NCBI GenBank assembly: GCA_023374045.1
Contig: CM041779.1
Span: 1,302,001 to 1,366,000, forward strand
Source of the DNA: Limonium bicolor
Taxonomy: Eukaryota > Streptophyta > Magnoliopsida > Caryophyllales > Plumbaginaceae
DNA: 64,000 nt
Direction: 5' to 3'
In this document: one piece after another, positions 22,815 to 35,186 of the stretch
How the letters are laid out: the number at the start of each line of letters is the position of its first letter
How positions within the stretch are numbered: the stretch's first letter is position 1
Made by a program: the position numbers and the translations under genes
The notes under the pieces: generated by a model
What the model saw: the letters and a program-made list of their open reading frames with translations, nothing else
Told to the model about the DNA's origin: nothing
Database searches by the model: none

Positions 22815-23438
22815 GTGAAGGGAATACAACCCGCCGAGAAGGGAGAGGCGATCTCGGTGAACAGCACTCGGTGAATAGTACTTATTGCGCTTAGTCAAGC
22901 GATCTCAGTGGCAGTAGCCCCGTTTTTCTCGTCATCAGACGTAGAATTTGTTTTCTCCCTTAGGTGAAGAAGAAAATCCCACCCTCCCTGACAGTTCTCA
23001 ACCTGATTATCTGTTCCCAGTTTAACAAATTGTGGTATTCCAAGCGACGAAGAATATTCTCCTCTACAGTGGCCAGATTTTGTTTTTCTTAGCCCTTTCC
23101 CCTCTTCGATCTGCTTCAGCTTCTTGCTAAAGTGAAGGGAATACAACCCGCCGAGAAGGGAGAGGCGATCTCGGTGATCAGTACTCGGTGAATAGTACTT
23201 ATTGCGCTTAGTCAGGTGATCTCGGCGGCAGTAGCCCCGTTTTTCTCGTCATCAGACGTAGAATTTGTTTTCTCCCTCAGGTGAAGAAGAAAATCCCACC
23301 CTCTCCGACAGTTCTCAACCTGATTTTCTGTTCCCAATTTAACAAATTGTGGTATTCCAAGCGATGAAGAATATTCTCCTCTACAGTGGTCAGATTTTGT
23401 TTTTCTTAGCCCTTTCCCCTCTTCGATCTGCTTCAGCA
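22815..23438 (+). repeat. Tandem duplication of a 317-bp segment at the LINE 5' end
   Basis: GTGAAGGGAATACAACCCGC begins at 22,815 and again at 23,132. The two copies stay aligned to about 23,122 and 23,438 (CCCCTCTTCGATCTGCTTCA) with a few percent difference. Both contain CTCGGTGA and CAGTAGCCCCGTTTTTC. Tandem 5' monomers act as promoters in some L1 lineages of mammals; a similar role here is inference. Confidence 0.9.
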
Positions 23439-23619
23439 ATTTGTGGGTGTCTCCTGTTAGCAGTTTTTCTGGATTGCAGTAGAAGTGTGTATTTGATCTC
23501 GTCTTTCAGGGGTTTTCGTGATCGAGGAATGATTGAAGAATTTCGTGTTCAATCTGGTGCTCTTTAGTTTCGGTAACTGCCACTGGATCTTGTTGGTGCC
23601 GATGTTGGGGGCTTCCACG

Positions 23620-24126
23620 TAGGGGTGAGCATTCAGTTATTCGGTTCTACCCGAAAACCGAATTAGGAAAAAAATTCGGTTTTTGGTTTTTTTCGGTTCT
23701 ACCCGAATAACCGAATTTTTTTTAAGGTTGGAACCGAAAACCGAATTTTTAATTCGGTTTTCAGTTAGAACCGAATTATAAGAAATAATCTAATTATAAA
23801 CAAGAACTAAATTATAAAAAATAACCAAAATTGTAAAAAATAACCAATTTTTTAAAAGGAACCTAATTATAAAAAGGAACCGAACTACAAAAAAGAACCG
23901 AATTATAAAAAGGAACCGAATTAGCCAATATTTTCCATATATGTAATTTGGTTATTCGGGTAAACCGAATTACCCAACCCTGGAACCGAAAACCGAATCG
24001 AATAATATTTCGGTTCTACCTGAATAACCGATTTTTTTAAAATGGTTACAAATTTCGGTTAAAAAAACCGAAATAATTTCGCTTCTCGGTTATAATCGAA
24101 TAACCAGAACCGAATGCTCACCCCTA
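23620..24126. mobile_element. 507-bp hAT-type MITE inside the LINE
   Basis: Ends TAGGGGTGAGCATTCAGTTA and GAACCGAATGCTCACCCCTA are inverted repeats. Flanking 8-bp repeats CTTCCACG (23,612-23,619) and CGTCCACG (24,127-24,134) differ at one base. The interior is full of AACCGAATT / AATTCGGTT words in both orientations and a run of GAACCGAATTATAAAAAG-like repeats. It has no ORF. Confidence 0.88.
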
Positions 24127-24482
24127 CGTCCACGCATCTCCTTTTCTAGCTACTAACAGAAGTTCCACAACCGAACGTCTCTGTACGCCGTTGCTAGACC
24201 TGTGTGTGAATAGCAGATTTGGGTCACGGTGGTACATCAGGTTGCGGCGACAGTTCTCCGTGCAGATGACTGTAGAGAATAATTCTCTATCCACCAATTT
24301 ATTTTTCAGCTGTTGAAGGCTGTCGAAGAGGGTAGTTTGCAGAGGAAGTAGAGAGTTTGATTTGTCATCCACCTGCACGCCTACTTGCTGGCCTTTGGAA
24401 TCAGCGAGAGGTTTGATATTCTTTGCTAAGATGTGGAGACTATTCTGAAGTGTGTAGTTCATATGTTCTTGAGGTCTCAATG

Positions 24483-25118
24483 ACTTGTATTACTTTTAAC
24501 TGTAGGGGTTTGGGTAGCCCAAGTGCTGTTACATGGGTTTCTAGTTTGATTTCTAAATACAGACCAGATTTAATTTTTCTAATTGAGACTCACAGATCTA
24601 GTGCAGATATGGACATGTTTTTTGAAAAGTTTCAGCAATATAAAGGATTGGCTGTCAGTAGCAAGGGTTGGAGTGGCGGTCTTGCCCTTTTGTGGAAGAG
24701 TGACATTATTGTTGATATCGTCAATGTTTCAGAACATCATATGGCTGCAGAAGTGAGCTTTCCTGGGAATATTTGCTTCCACTTTACAGGATTTTATGGC
24801 TGGGCTAACTGGAAACTCAAATATCTCTCATGGAGGTTAATGAAAACTCTTAGAAAGCAAGTGGTCAATCCGTGGATCATAGCTGGTGATTTTAATCAGA
24901 TTCTTTTCTCTTCGGAAAAAATTGATGGAAGAGTTAGAAGTGAGAATGTTATGGAACCGTTTAGAGAAGCTGTCCTGGAGAGTGACCTTATTGACCTTGG
25001 CTTCTTTGGGGACAATGATACTTTCACTAATGGGCAACTAGGGGATAATCACTCCCTATCACGTTTGAATAGGGCTTTTGGATGCTCAAAGGCTCTTAAC
25101 CTTTTTCCTATATCTTAG
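24483..25118 (+). pseudogene. LINE ORF2, endonuclease domain
   Basis: An apurinic-type endonuclease that nicks target DNA for target-primed reverse transcription. From the ATG at 24,483, residues 6-12 read FNCRGLG (Asn7), Glu36 lies in LIET, and GDFNQIL provides the Asp/Asn pair. The SRLDR motif appears as SRLNR, so its Asp is replaced. The frame stops at 25,118; the final His motif (FDHSPLL) lies just beyond in another frame. The ORF is also open upstream to 24,423. This domain looks inactive as read. Confidence 0.88.
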
Positions 25119-25749
25119 TTCAACACCTCCCTCAACAAAAATTTGATCATAGTCCTCTACTTATCAGATTCTTTGGCAGTCATCGCATCCAAGCAAGGCT
25201 ATTTAGATTTGAGAATTCATGGATCTTGGATCCAAGGTGTCTTCAGATTGTTCAGGAAGTGTGGGGTATTGCAAATCAGAACTGGAAGTTCTCTAGCCGA
25301 CTCTGTTCTCAAAAGTTAAAGGAGTGGGGTGGCTGGTCTATTGGCAAAATTCGTTGTAAAATGAAATCAAAAGAAAAAGAATTGGCTAATGTCAACAAAG
25401 TCCACCCCACTATTGGAACTCTTGCGAATAGAAGAAGACTTCTGTTGGAGATTGAGCTTCTTTCATATAGAGAAGAAGTTTGGTGGAGACAAAGGTCTAG
25501 AGATAGCTGGATTGTTGAAGGGGATAAGAACACAAGATATTTCCACACCAAAGCTTCTTTCAATAGAAGGAGGAAAGAAATTTTGGATTATTTAATGGGA
25601 ATCATGAAATGAAGTGTTCCTGGAATCAGATTCAGCAGATTGCTTCCAGTTATTTTTAGTCTTTGTTCACCTCCACTATTCCAGTTATCAATCCACAATT
25701 TGGCAATGTAGTTCGAGGTTAACTTCAGTTGGACCATGTTGATGAACTT

Positions 25750-27434
25750 AAGAGTGACTATTCTGTTCAAGAAATTGCAAGAGCAGTGCAGCAGCTGGGC
25801 CAAGATAAAGCCCCAGGCCTTGATGACTTCAATGGGAAATTTTTCAAAACATATTGGAATACTATTGGTAACCAAGTCTCTTAGACTGTTATGGAGATTC
25901 TTCTGGGTAAGCCTATGCCGGATCATATTAATCATTATCTCATCACCTTAATTCCTAAGATTATAGGTGCTGTGAATATTGAGTAGTATCGATCCATTGC
26001 TCTTTGCAATTTTATTTAAAAATTGTGGCAAAAGTTCTTGCTAATAGAATTCAGCATTTGCTTCCCTCGCTGATTTCTTATAACCAATCTGGTTTTGTTG
26101 GAGGTAGACTCCTAACGGATAATGTTATTCTAGCTGGTGAAATGCATCATTTTATTGATAGATGTTTAGCTACAAAGAAAGGATTCTTTGCTATAAAAAT
26201 GGACTTGAGTAAAGCTTATGACAGGCTTGAATGGGACTTTCTGGAAAATATTCTCCAAGCTATAGGCTTTCCTTCTCATTGGTTGAAGCCAGTTATGATT
26301 TGTGTAAAATCAGTGAAAGGTGCTGTCCTTATTAATGGTGCACCAGGGGAATACTTCAATCAAAGTAGGGGTATTCGACAGGGAGATCCTCTGTCTCCCT
26401 TCCTATTCATACTAGCTCAAGAATCGCTCACTAGCTGCCTCAACCAGACAGATGCTTCTGATAATTATCATGGGATCAAATTAGCTCCCAATTGTCCTTC
26501 TATTTCTCACCTAGCCTTTGCTGATGATGTCATATTTTTTGGTAAAGCTTCAAAAGGTAATGTCAAGGCTCTTCAGGATATTCTCAGTAGCTTTCTATCA
26601 TCTTTAGGCCATTGCTTCAATCTTGCTAAATCTGAGCTGTTATTCAACAAGAAACTCAAGTCTGAGATCAAAGTTGAGATTATCAGTACTTTTAATGTTG
26701 AGGAAGTTAAGAAATTTGGGAAATATCTTGGTCTCCCTTTGAAGATGGGCAGAAGTAAAACAGAATTGTTTGATTATCTCATTCAAAGGGTCAGGAAAAA
26801 AATTACAGGGTGGAATAGGCCTATGTCTCAAGCAGCTAGATCTGTTATGGTATCAAGCGTTCTTCAATCTATTCCCACCTTTACCATGTCTCTGTTTCAG
26901 CTCCCAAAATGTATCATTTCTAAGCTTAATTCTATCTTTTCTTCATTCTGGTGGGGAGGGAAAAATGACTCCAAGGCAATGCACTGGTTAAAGTGGAAGA
27001 AGGTGTGTAACAATGTTGAGTATGGGGGGCTGGGTTTCAAGGAAATTGAGAACTTTAATAAAGCTCCCATTACCAAACAAGTATGGAGAATCCTTATTAA
27101 CCCTAACTCTCTGGTTGCTGTTATACTCAAACAGCTTTACTTTCCTAATCAGACCATCCTACAAGCCTCTCCTGGTAGGCATGATAGCCCTGTGTGGAAA
27201 TCCTTCATTGTTAATGTAGAAGTCCTTTCTTTGGATGCTCGGATTCAGGTGGGGAATGGGAAAAAACCCTTTTTTGGGAAAACCCATGGCTTCCTAGATC
27301 AGATGACTTTCTCGTTATTTCTCCAAAAACCAGTGTCGCACCTCAGGAAACAAACAGTTCGTGATTTTATAGATGCCAACAATGCTACTTGGAACATCCC
27401 TCTTCTGAATGATTGTCTTGTGAAGTACGTATGA
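25750..27434 (+). pseudogene. LINE ORF2, reverse transcriptase domain
   Basis: It copies LINE RNA at the nicked target. The entry motif KAPGLDDFNGKFF (about 25,808-25,846) is followed by several stops. From 26,004 the frame is open for 476 codons: SGFVGGRLLTDN, motif A MDLSKAYDRLEW, GIRQGDPLSPFLF, the catalytic FADD box in LAFADDVIFF, and the downstream WNRPMSQAARSV-type thumb. The core RT motifs are intact, unlike the flanking domains. Upstream pieces at 25,226-25,612 (connector with KNTRYFH) belong to the same protein in a shifted frame. Confidence 0.92.
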
Positions 27435-28089
27435 TGCAGATTGTATTGCTTCTGTTCAGTTTGACTTATCTGCTAATGATTCTTGGGTCTGGCACTTCAA
27501 TCATAATGGGAAATACACTGTTAAATCGGGGTATGATCAGCTTCAAATATCAATGCTCAGCGAATGGCTTGTTCTTCTAATGATCTTTCAGCTTCCAATA
27601 TTTTTGAAAAATCAAAACTCTAAAGGTCAGCCCCAGAGTTAAACTGGTTGGTTAGAAATTATTACATGTTATTACCCCTTGCCACGCTAGTATTGCTAGG
27701 AGAGAATCGGTGGTTGTGATCGTTGCTTCTTTATGGAAATAAGGATACTATTACTCATTCTCTCTTTCTTTTGTTGCTCAGTGACTGAGTTATGGAGTAA
27801 CCTGGTTAATATTGATGCTTTGAAAACAGTAATGATGAGAATTGTATTGAATGGTTGAGATCAAAGATTGTCAGGTGGGATAAATAGATGCCGACAGGTT
27901 CTGAATCTGCTTTGGATTATCTATGATGCAGAACAAAGTAAGCATAATCCTACTTTTGCTTGGTGGACAGTGATTGAAGCTAATAAGGCTTTCATTCTAC
28001 ACTACCAAGCCTTGCAGGCAGGCTTCCCAGTTGAAATTGAGTAAGGATTGTAGTTGGCAACCTCCTCCAGTCGGAGTCAGTAAGATCAG

Positions 28090-28277
28090 TTGGACTGTTG
28101 TTTGAAGAAAGGTTCGCCCATCAAAGTGGGTGAGATTATTCGTGATTGCAGAGGAATCCCAATGGCTGGTTTCTGTAGCCAAATGAAAAGCACCTGTGAG
28201 GTGCAACATGCACATATCATTGCCATCAGACATGGCATGGAACTTGCTCTTCGATTAGGCAGCCCATGCCATAGGTT
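28090..28277 (+). pseudogene. LINE RNase H-like domain, cut by the gap
   Basis: The frame reads VGEIIRDCRGIPMAGF and then HAHIIAIRHGMELALRLG, matching the RVT_3/RNase H pattern (G-RD-G, then an E/A-A-GL-A helix) found at the C terminus of plant LINE ORF2. The helix Glu is replaced by His here (VQHAHIIAI where aEa-A is usual). The rest is in the N gap. Confidence 0.7.
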
Positions 28278-28777
28278 NNNNNNNNNNNNNNNNNNNNNNN
28301 NNNNNNNNNNNNNNNNNNNNNNNNNNNNNNNNNNNNNNNNNNNNNNNNNNNNNNNNNNNNNNNNNNNNNNNNNNNNNNNNNNNNNNNNNNNNNNNNNNNN
28401 NNNNNNNNNNNNNNNNNNNNNNNNNNNNNNNNNNNNNNNNNNNNNNNNNNNNNNNNNNNNNNNNNNNNNNNNNNNNNNNNNNNNNNNNNNNNNNNNNNNN
28501 NNNNNNNNNNNNNNNNNNNNNNNNNNNNNNNNNNNNNNNNNNNNNNNNNNNNNNNNNNNNNNNNNNNNNNNNNNNNNNNNNNNNNNNNNNNNNNNNNNNN
28601 NNNNNNNNNNNNNNNNNNNNNNNNNNNNNNNNNNNNNNNNNNNNNNNNNNNNNNNNNNNNNNNNNNNNNNNNNNNNNNNNNNNNNNNNNNNNNNNNNNNN
28701 NNNNNNNNNNNNNNNNNNNNNNNNNNNNNNNNNNNNNNNNNNNNNNNNNNNNNNNNNNNNNNNNNNNNNNNNNNNNN
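28278..28777. other. Assembly gap, 500 N
   Basis: Exactly 500 N characters, so the true length is probably unknown. The LINE 3' end and the start of the next LTR remnant are hidden in it. The open frames spanning it are artefacts. Confidence 1.
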
Positions 28778-29141
28778 AGAACATTTTAGGGTTAAACCCT
28801 CATACTAGAGTATAAATGGAGTTTACTCAAACATAGAGAGCTGAGAAAGAACAAAGGAGTAAGAGGGAGACATTAATGGAGTGGGGAAGCTTTGGTGAAG
28901 GTGGCTCTTTATTCTTCTTCCCGCTCTTCTTTCTCCCCTTCCTATTCTCTCTGCTCTTCTTGTCGCTCTCTGTGTGGAAAAATGAGGCTGGAGTAGCGTA
29001 AAATGAAGAATGAAATGAGTTTGCCAATTTTTTCGTTTAAATTGCGCCCTTCGATTCTCTCTGTAGTGTGGTCCAGGTGTTTGTCCAGCCAACAAACCAG
29101 GACCACTCCGGCGTGGGTACATCTCGGTCGTCGATGCCTGG
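28778..29141 (+). mobile_element. Remnant G (left part) of a long-LTR element
   Basis: It contains TATAAATGG, then a pyrimidine-rich leader (TTCTTCTTCCCGCTCTTCTT), then inverted words GGTCCAGGTGTTTGTCC / ACAAACCAGGACC. The same kinds of words (AGGTTTGTTTACCCGGAC, ACAAACCCGGAC) resume at 34,096 after LTR B. So this looks like one LTR split by LTR B, with its left end lost in the gap. A 108-codon frame on the - strand has no known domain. Confidence 0.5.
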
Positions 29142-32100
29142 TGTAACATCCCTACTTAGCATCATATAACTACCATCTGATCACCTGCTTAATCAATCAT
29201 AATAGCAGCGGAAGGTAACAAACTCTTACACTAACAAGTGTTACCGCCATTACTCACCCATGAGCGTAATGAAGCATCCAAACTTAAACTTAAAACTTAA
29301 CATAACGCTTAACCATAACCGTAATGATGTACAAGAGATAGATAAATGTTTAATTTATAACACATAATACAACCCGTTTCCCGTGAGCATTCTAATACCA
29401 AATACAATGTACAACCCCGGTATTAAAACCGAAATCCAAAAACCCAAAACAAAGTATACGCTAGGGTTTGTATGCCACTACCCAAAATCTCACACTCTAG
29501 CGTCTTCAGCAGCTACACACCGGTAATGTTTGTTTGTATGTATGGAACCAGCCCCTGCTGAGTATGCTACTACGCAACCGTTATGCGCCCTCGGACCCTC
29601 AGATTATTTGGTCGAGTGGACATGCGGTTCAATTTACACGTTCATACCAATTATATAACAAAATTGTAAGGCAGATATAATGCATAACAATAAACCATGT
29701 AAATCACACATAGCCACAAGGCTCCACTTACTCACTACCAGACAATCACATCAATAAACATAACAATATAAGAGACTGGTCATAGTTAAACAAGCTTGTT
29801 GTTATATTGTTTACAAGTGGCACGAAGATAACAATATTTCGTATTTGAGTTCATTGTATGTTAGTCCATTACTAACTCAACTTGCCACACTCAGCAGTCG
29901 TCATGTTAGAAGATGACATGCTATAAATCATTACCCCTATTATGTGGCGGGTCACCAAGGGCGTTGCCTGTGTACCTACAGTAGTACCTCTGACCAACCG
30001 AATCAACCTGAGACATTGGAATTTAAAAATAAGTGGAGAGGACCCGTGTTCGGCCATCCTCTCAGTTTGTGATCACAGCGCACCAAGAACATCTTGGATT
30101 TCTCATCCTACCATACTACCATCTCTCACTGTATGATTAAGACACTTAATCATTTTACCTAAGACTCGTTCTAGGTTTCCAGTGAATAACAATTTTGAAT
30201 GTGTAGTCGTTAAGGACTTATGAAATGCTCCTAGAGCATCTACGTTAATAATCATTCGAATACATGTTTATTAGAGCGGTATTTACCTTCACTCGATCTA
30301 AGGAACATTCTTAGATTAATCGGATAATGTACTTTTCACTATCTCAATTCAATGACATTTTCCTTGTCATTTACTGTATCTCAATTCTGAAACATTAGTA
30401 TTGCCTTTACTTTGGTTTATTGTTTTGAACAATTTGACATTGCATAACATAAGCAATTAATCTAAGGCATCAATACTTAATCATCCACGTACAAGAATGA
30501 ATATCAATCATAGATGTCATCTTAACAATCAAGCACACAATATCCAGAGCCTGAGGAAATCCTCGGGAACAATCGGATCACGCAATAACATACCGTTCAT
30601 CGACGATAGGCCATATCCCATCCCGAGCCCGTGCTCTACTCACTCAGATCTGGAATACGTAAAACTAAGTGTTAATTCACTAAGATCTACACCAATTTGA
30701 TAAGCCCAAACAATACTAATCCCCCGATAATTAACCCCTTGTTTAACACTTATTGTAATCTCGGGTTTTCTACTCAAGATCGGGATTAGTTAATGAATCC
30801 TTCTTTTATGTTAGTCACTAACATATTGTAGTGTTTACAATTGTGGGATTAAATTTACTTACCTGCCTCTTCATTATAGGCTTACTCAAATATACACCTA
30901 TTATATATATATAATATATCATACATTCATATAGATCTCTACTATATGATATTATATGGTTGACCTTAGCATTTTAAACCCTCGTCTAATCATGAGTTGA
31001 TCAACTTTACCATCTTGGTAATCTTGGTTGACTATCAAAGTCAGCTTACTCATACAACCCACAATTTAATTTTTGAATTATAAAATTCTTCAAATATATT
31101 CCAAGGTACTCAAACCTTCTCACTGTTTCATGTAACTCACTAACCTCCTTAACTCATACCAAATTCTCCACAATGTGATTAAGACCCTAATCTTAATGAA
31201 CCTTTATGCCACTCCCAACCTAATATTAAAATCCACCTTCGACTCCTATATTCACACATTCACCCAAATACTCTCAATATCACAATATGTCCACCAAACC
31301 TTTCCTAACACCACAATTTAACCTCAAATGATACACCTTATAACATTTTCACACTTACCTAGTTTTTACACCAAAGTCCACAACATTTCCTTGAAGTCAC
31401 CAAACAACACATGCTAAATTCCAACACTTAACACATTTTTTCCATAATTGCCAATCCACCTTACAATTTTACAAATCTTACAATTTAATCCTTAATTCAC
31501 ACCACATCATATTCTCCAAATTTATTGCACTTTCAATTCAGATTTTTCCACATTCCAAACAGACCCCAAGTCTGTACAAAAATCATCTTCTCACCCCAAA
31601 CTTTCCATATTTACAAAGTGGCCCATAAGCATTATACAACTTTACAATTTCATCCTTAAACTTTACCTATTACAATCCTTCAATTTAATTCCAACTTTCA
31701 ACCCAAATTTCCCCAAATTATCAGAACAGATCCCCTACTGTTCCTTATTAAATTTCTGCCCCCAACTTTCACAATTCACACTTTGGCCACATAACTTTCA
31801 AAAACTTACAATTCATTCCTAAACTTCTCTTAATTTCTATTCTCATCATTCTAATCCCAAAATTTGGTCAATACCTTAATTCCTCTTAAGTTGACCGTAT
31901 TTTATTCAACAATCCACCAACTTTTCCAGATTTACGATTTCACCCCCATATTTTACAAATTTTACAATTCACCCCCAAACTCCATTTAACTCACAATTTC
32001 CCATAATTTCCACCTCAAACTTGGTCAACACTTTAACCCCACCTATATTTGACCTCATAATCTGCCATGACCCTAAATTTTGTAGAAATTATGAAATAGC

Positions 32101-34090
32101 CCCAAAACTTTCTTGGAGTTTCCATTTAACTCCTTAAGTCTCTTAAACTTGCATCCTTGCACTACTAAACCATCCTAGGCCTAACTCCCAGCCTATAATT
32201 CATTCTCTACTCCTACTTTTATTCACACATATAATTCATCCACCATCCTCAACACTCTTTAAACAATCCTTACTTCCTAAACATCTTTAAGTTCATATAA
32301 ACACTAAACCAACTTCAAGAAGTACCTAAACATTAGGTAACATCATACCAACCTTCCTAGGTGGTTTTTATCTTTCAAACATCCCACTCACAATAGATTT
32401 TCACACTACATTAAACATCAATATAGTCCTTAACCTTTATAGCATTTAAATACCTTAAAATGCTTATAACTTTTGCAAAAACATTTGGCCTTTAATCAAA
32501 CCATAACATAGCTTAAATAATCACAAAATAATCTCCAAAATTTGGCCACACTAATACCTAGGCCATTATTCTTGTCATTTGCACAATAACCACATAAACT
32601 TTGCAAACTTAATAATTCAAGTCACAATTCACTAGTTCTCATCTCCAAACTCATTCACATGTTTTTCCTACACATTACTAGGTCAAAAATGACCATTTCC
32701 TTTCATAATTCTAGGCCCCTATTTTTTCTCAACATAGAACAACTTAAAAGCACAATTTAAGCACTAAGGAAGAATGGTTACCTTGATCTCCCAAGGCAAT
32801 TGTTTCTTCAATGATCTCAGAATATATTCAAAAATAGGCATGATTTTCAATCCTCTAAACTTATTCAAGGGTTTGAAACCAGATTCATACATTAAAGTTT
32901 AGGTAGAACTTACCCTTGATTTTAAGGAAGATTTCACCCTCATTTTTGCCTTCAATTCTCGGCCTACTTGGGGATTTGAATTACCTTCGTTTTAGTATGA
33001 ACAATGAGGAATAAAATGAGTATAAACAGCTAGGGTTCTTGGCCCTTTTGTGAATCAAGAAGGAAAGAGAAGCTTAAGGCATTTTTACCTTAAACTAGTT
33101 GAAACTTGTTGTTTCTTGGAGCTCTTGGTGAAACTATGATTTATCTATGAAAATGAAGAGAAAATACTGCCAATATGAGCTGGGGTTCTTGGTTTTAATC
33201 AACCAAATGAAGAAGAAGTGATTAAAGCACATTTTTATACCTTAAGGAAGGAGGACTCTATCTTGGCTTCATCCTCCGCAAATTGTTGATTTCTTCTCCT
33301 ATGATTGCTACAGATTTTGTGTTTTTTTGCTCATGAAAAATGTCGCTCCATGCTCAGCTCACACTATAGATAAAGAATGGTGAAGGAGTTATGTGGAAAG
33401 GGAGTGTAGAAATCAAGTCACCATATTAGGAGCTTGAAGAACTTAAGAGAAGATGAAGAAAATGAAGGAAGAATAGGGAGAGCATATCTCGGCTGGTAGG
33501 TGAGGAGAGAGGTGGGAGAACTCTTAGAATTTCACTTAATGAAGAAAGATGAGTAAGTGTTGAATAGTTAGATTATGAAGATATTTGTAACTTTGCTCAT
33601 CTCTCTCATGTGACTCACCTCTTCCCCTCTTAAATTTCCGGCCCTCACTTGTTCTTAAGGGCATTTATGTCTTTTTTCTTCATTATAACGTTATATGACT
33701 ACTGTTGTGCACTTTGAACTTAGTTTATGTGTTAGATTGTAACATATGTTATCACCTTGTCCTAAGGTGTATTTATAAGTGGTTATTGCATTTATAAATT
33801 TTTTTGACTACATGAATAGTGTTTTAAAGTCTTTTCACATTGTTTGTGATTTTAATTAATGAATTAATGTGTGACATTATTCATTGACTTTAGGGGTTAA
33901 CATCCCCTTTATAATACTCCTCCTTAGTCCATTAATCATTGTAAGGTCTAATGACCTTCTTGGACTTTGTATATTCATTTATACACTGTGGTTGGAGTTT
34001 ATATAATTTCTTAATTCATTAAGGTTCATTAGTCCTTTTAGTCCCATGGTTAACCCTTTAATTAGGTTTATAAACCTTAAGGGTATTTCA
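29142..34090 (-). mobile_element. Solo LTR B, 4.95 kb, reverse orientation, 5-bp target duplication
   Basis: Reversed, it starts TGAAATACCC (34,090) and ends GGGATGTTACA (29,142). CCTGG flanks it on both sides (29,137-29,141 and 34,091-34,095). There is no primer-binding site, gag or pol, so it is a solo LTR. The 3' block CTGAGGGTCCGAGGG and ACTCAGCAGGGGCTGGTTCC (reverse strand, 29,540-29,610) recurs in LTR F at 61,680-61,750. The reverse-strand 5' region (GCCCTTAAGAACAAG...GAGGGCCGG, about 33,640-33,665) parallels copy C near 48,950. The large interior is C/A-rich on the + strand and holds no gene. Confidence 0.88.
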
Positions 34091-34095
34091 CCTGG

Positions 34096-34440
34096 TCTGA
34101 GTTTATCATCCACACACGTACCCAGACCAGATAAAAAAGGGAAATAGTTCAGCAAGATTGGTTCAGGTTTGTTTACCCGGACACAAACCCGGACTATATC
34201 CAACATTTGGTAGAAACATTGGTCTAGGTCTTACCCGATATATACCCGGACCAAGCTCCACAAATGGCAAAAACTTCACTCTCAGACTAGACCAAAAATG
34301 CATCAGAATGGTTGTTTTTCTCTCGTTTGGTCCCATCTTGATCTCCAACCTTATGACATGCATCCCAAGATCTCGTCCAAGCACCCGAACAACTCTTTTT
34401 CCTCATTCAAAGATGATCCAATGAGATATTACCCAAATTG
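34096..34440 (+). mobile_element. Remnant G (right part) of a long-LTR element
   Basis: It continues the GGTCTGAG / CCAGACC, TTTACCCGGAC / ACAAACCCGGAC and GGTCTAGGTCTTACCCG / ACCCGGACC inverted words interrupted by LTR B. About 350 bp are recognisable; the 3' end of this LTR was not found. Confidence 0.45.
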
Positions 34441-34574
34441 TAACAAAAATGTATAAGTTCACTAATAATTACAAAATACTCTCTAAAGTGGTGAAATAGG
34501 TCATAAACCAAATAGAATGATGGTGCATAAAAACTCTATTTATACATTATTTCACCACTCATTAGCCACCATAT

Positions 34575-34795
34575 TTGAAGAAGTGTCACACTAAAGTATC
34601 ATCCTTCTCAGGAACAACAAGGATGTGTTTAACACTTTCCGCATCAACTCCCATAAAAAATTGACGATGTAGAGAAGGGTCCCAACCACCTCTATTAGGA
34701 TCAGTAAGATGAGCCGCTTTGAAATTCTCACCACTATGGGTTGTATGGGAAATAGATTTTAAGGTTATAGGGCAAAGGATCCAAGAAGACTTTTA
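34575..34795 (-). pseudogene. LINE ORF2 C-terminal fragment
   Basis: One reverse frame reads SWILCPITLKSIS, HSGENFKAAHLTDPNRGGWD, then VVPEKDDTLV followed by a stop where Trp is expected (V-W-HF) and HFFKYGG. This matches the region between RT and RNase H in plant L1 elements (WIP.P...I, DP.RGGWD, DDTLVWHF...G.YSV). It is not part of the LINE at 22,770-28,277, which lies on the other strand. Confidence 0.7.
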
Positions 34796-35186
34796 TATGA
34801 AGTCTTTGATAATTTCACATTGCTTTCTTGCTAATCGTTTTCTTTCCTTGTGATTACTTGACTTTCTACCCGAGGCTTTGAAGAAAGCGTACAAGTTTTT
34901 TTATCTTTACACTTGCTTTTTTTTCTTTTAAGGGTTTTGTGATTTCCCACCTTTCACCCATGGTCTTGGAGAAGGTGCACCGGGGGGGGGGGGGAGTGCT
35001 TTACTCTTGCATAGTAGTGAGTCAGCAAGTAACTTTATGCTCAAGTCTTTAATGGCGTTAGAGATTAGCTTACTTACGAGGCCGTTTCTAGGGCATTTAA
35101 TCGGCGTTGGATCCCTTAGCTGCTCATGGGGTGTTCTAGAGTTAGGCCACCCACAGAGATGTTGTGGATATGTTCCATTGAATTAG
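34796..35186. other. Non-coding, with a 13-G homopolymer
   Basis: No gene was found. A run of 13 G lies at 34,982-34,994, a likely place for assembly length error. Confidence 0.5.

Larger units (their letters stand above)
22770..28277 (+). mobile_element. L1-type LINE retrotransposon, decayed, 3' end in gap
   Basis: In order: a duplicated 5' segment, a hAT MITE insertion, a presumed leader without recognisable ORF1, then ORF2 with endonuclease, reverse transcriptase, C-terminal zinc-knuckle-type region (DSWVWHFNHNGKYTVKSGY near 27,480-27,540) and an RNase H-like domain running into the N gap. This order, with a terminal RNase H, fits plant L1 elements. The 5' limit is approximate. No ORF1 (DUF4283/zinc knuckle) was seen. 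Many stops and frameshifts separate the domains. Confidence 0.85.

Noticed and set aside
28090..28815. Long frames on both strands spanning 28,278-28,777
   Set aside because: They cross 500 N characters; only the RNase H-like part before the gap is supported.
28823..29149. 108-codon frame (-) rich in Arg and Ser
   Set aside because: It lies in the leader-like pyrimidine stretch of an LTR remnant and shows no known domain.
33891..33902. Possible 5' end of LTR B at TGTTAACCCC (reverse strand, 33,902)
   Set aside because: The flank does not match CCTGG; the end at 34,090 has both the family terminus TGAAATACCC and an exact CCTGG duplication.
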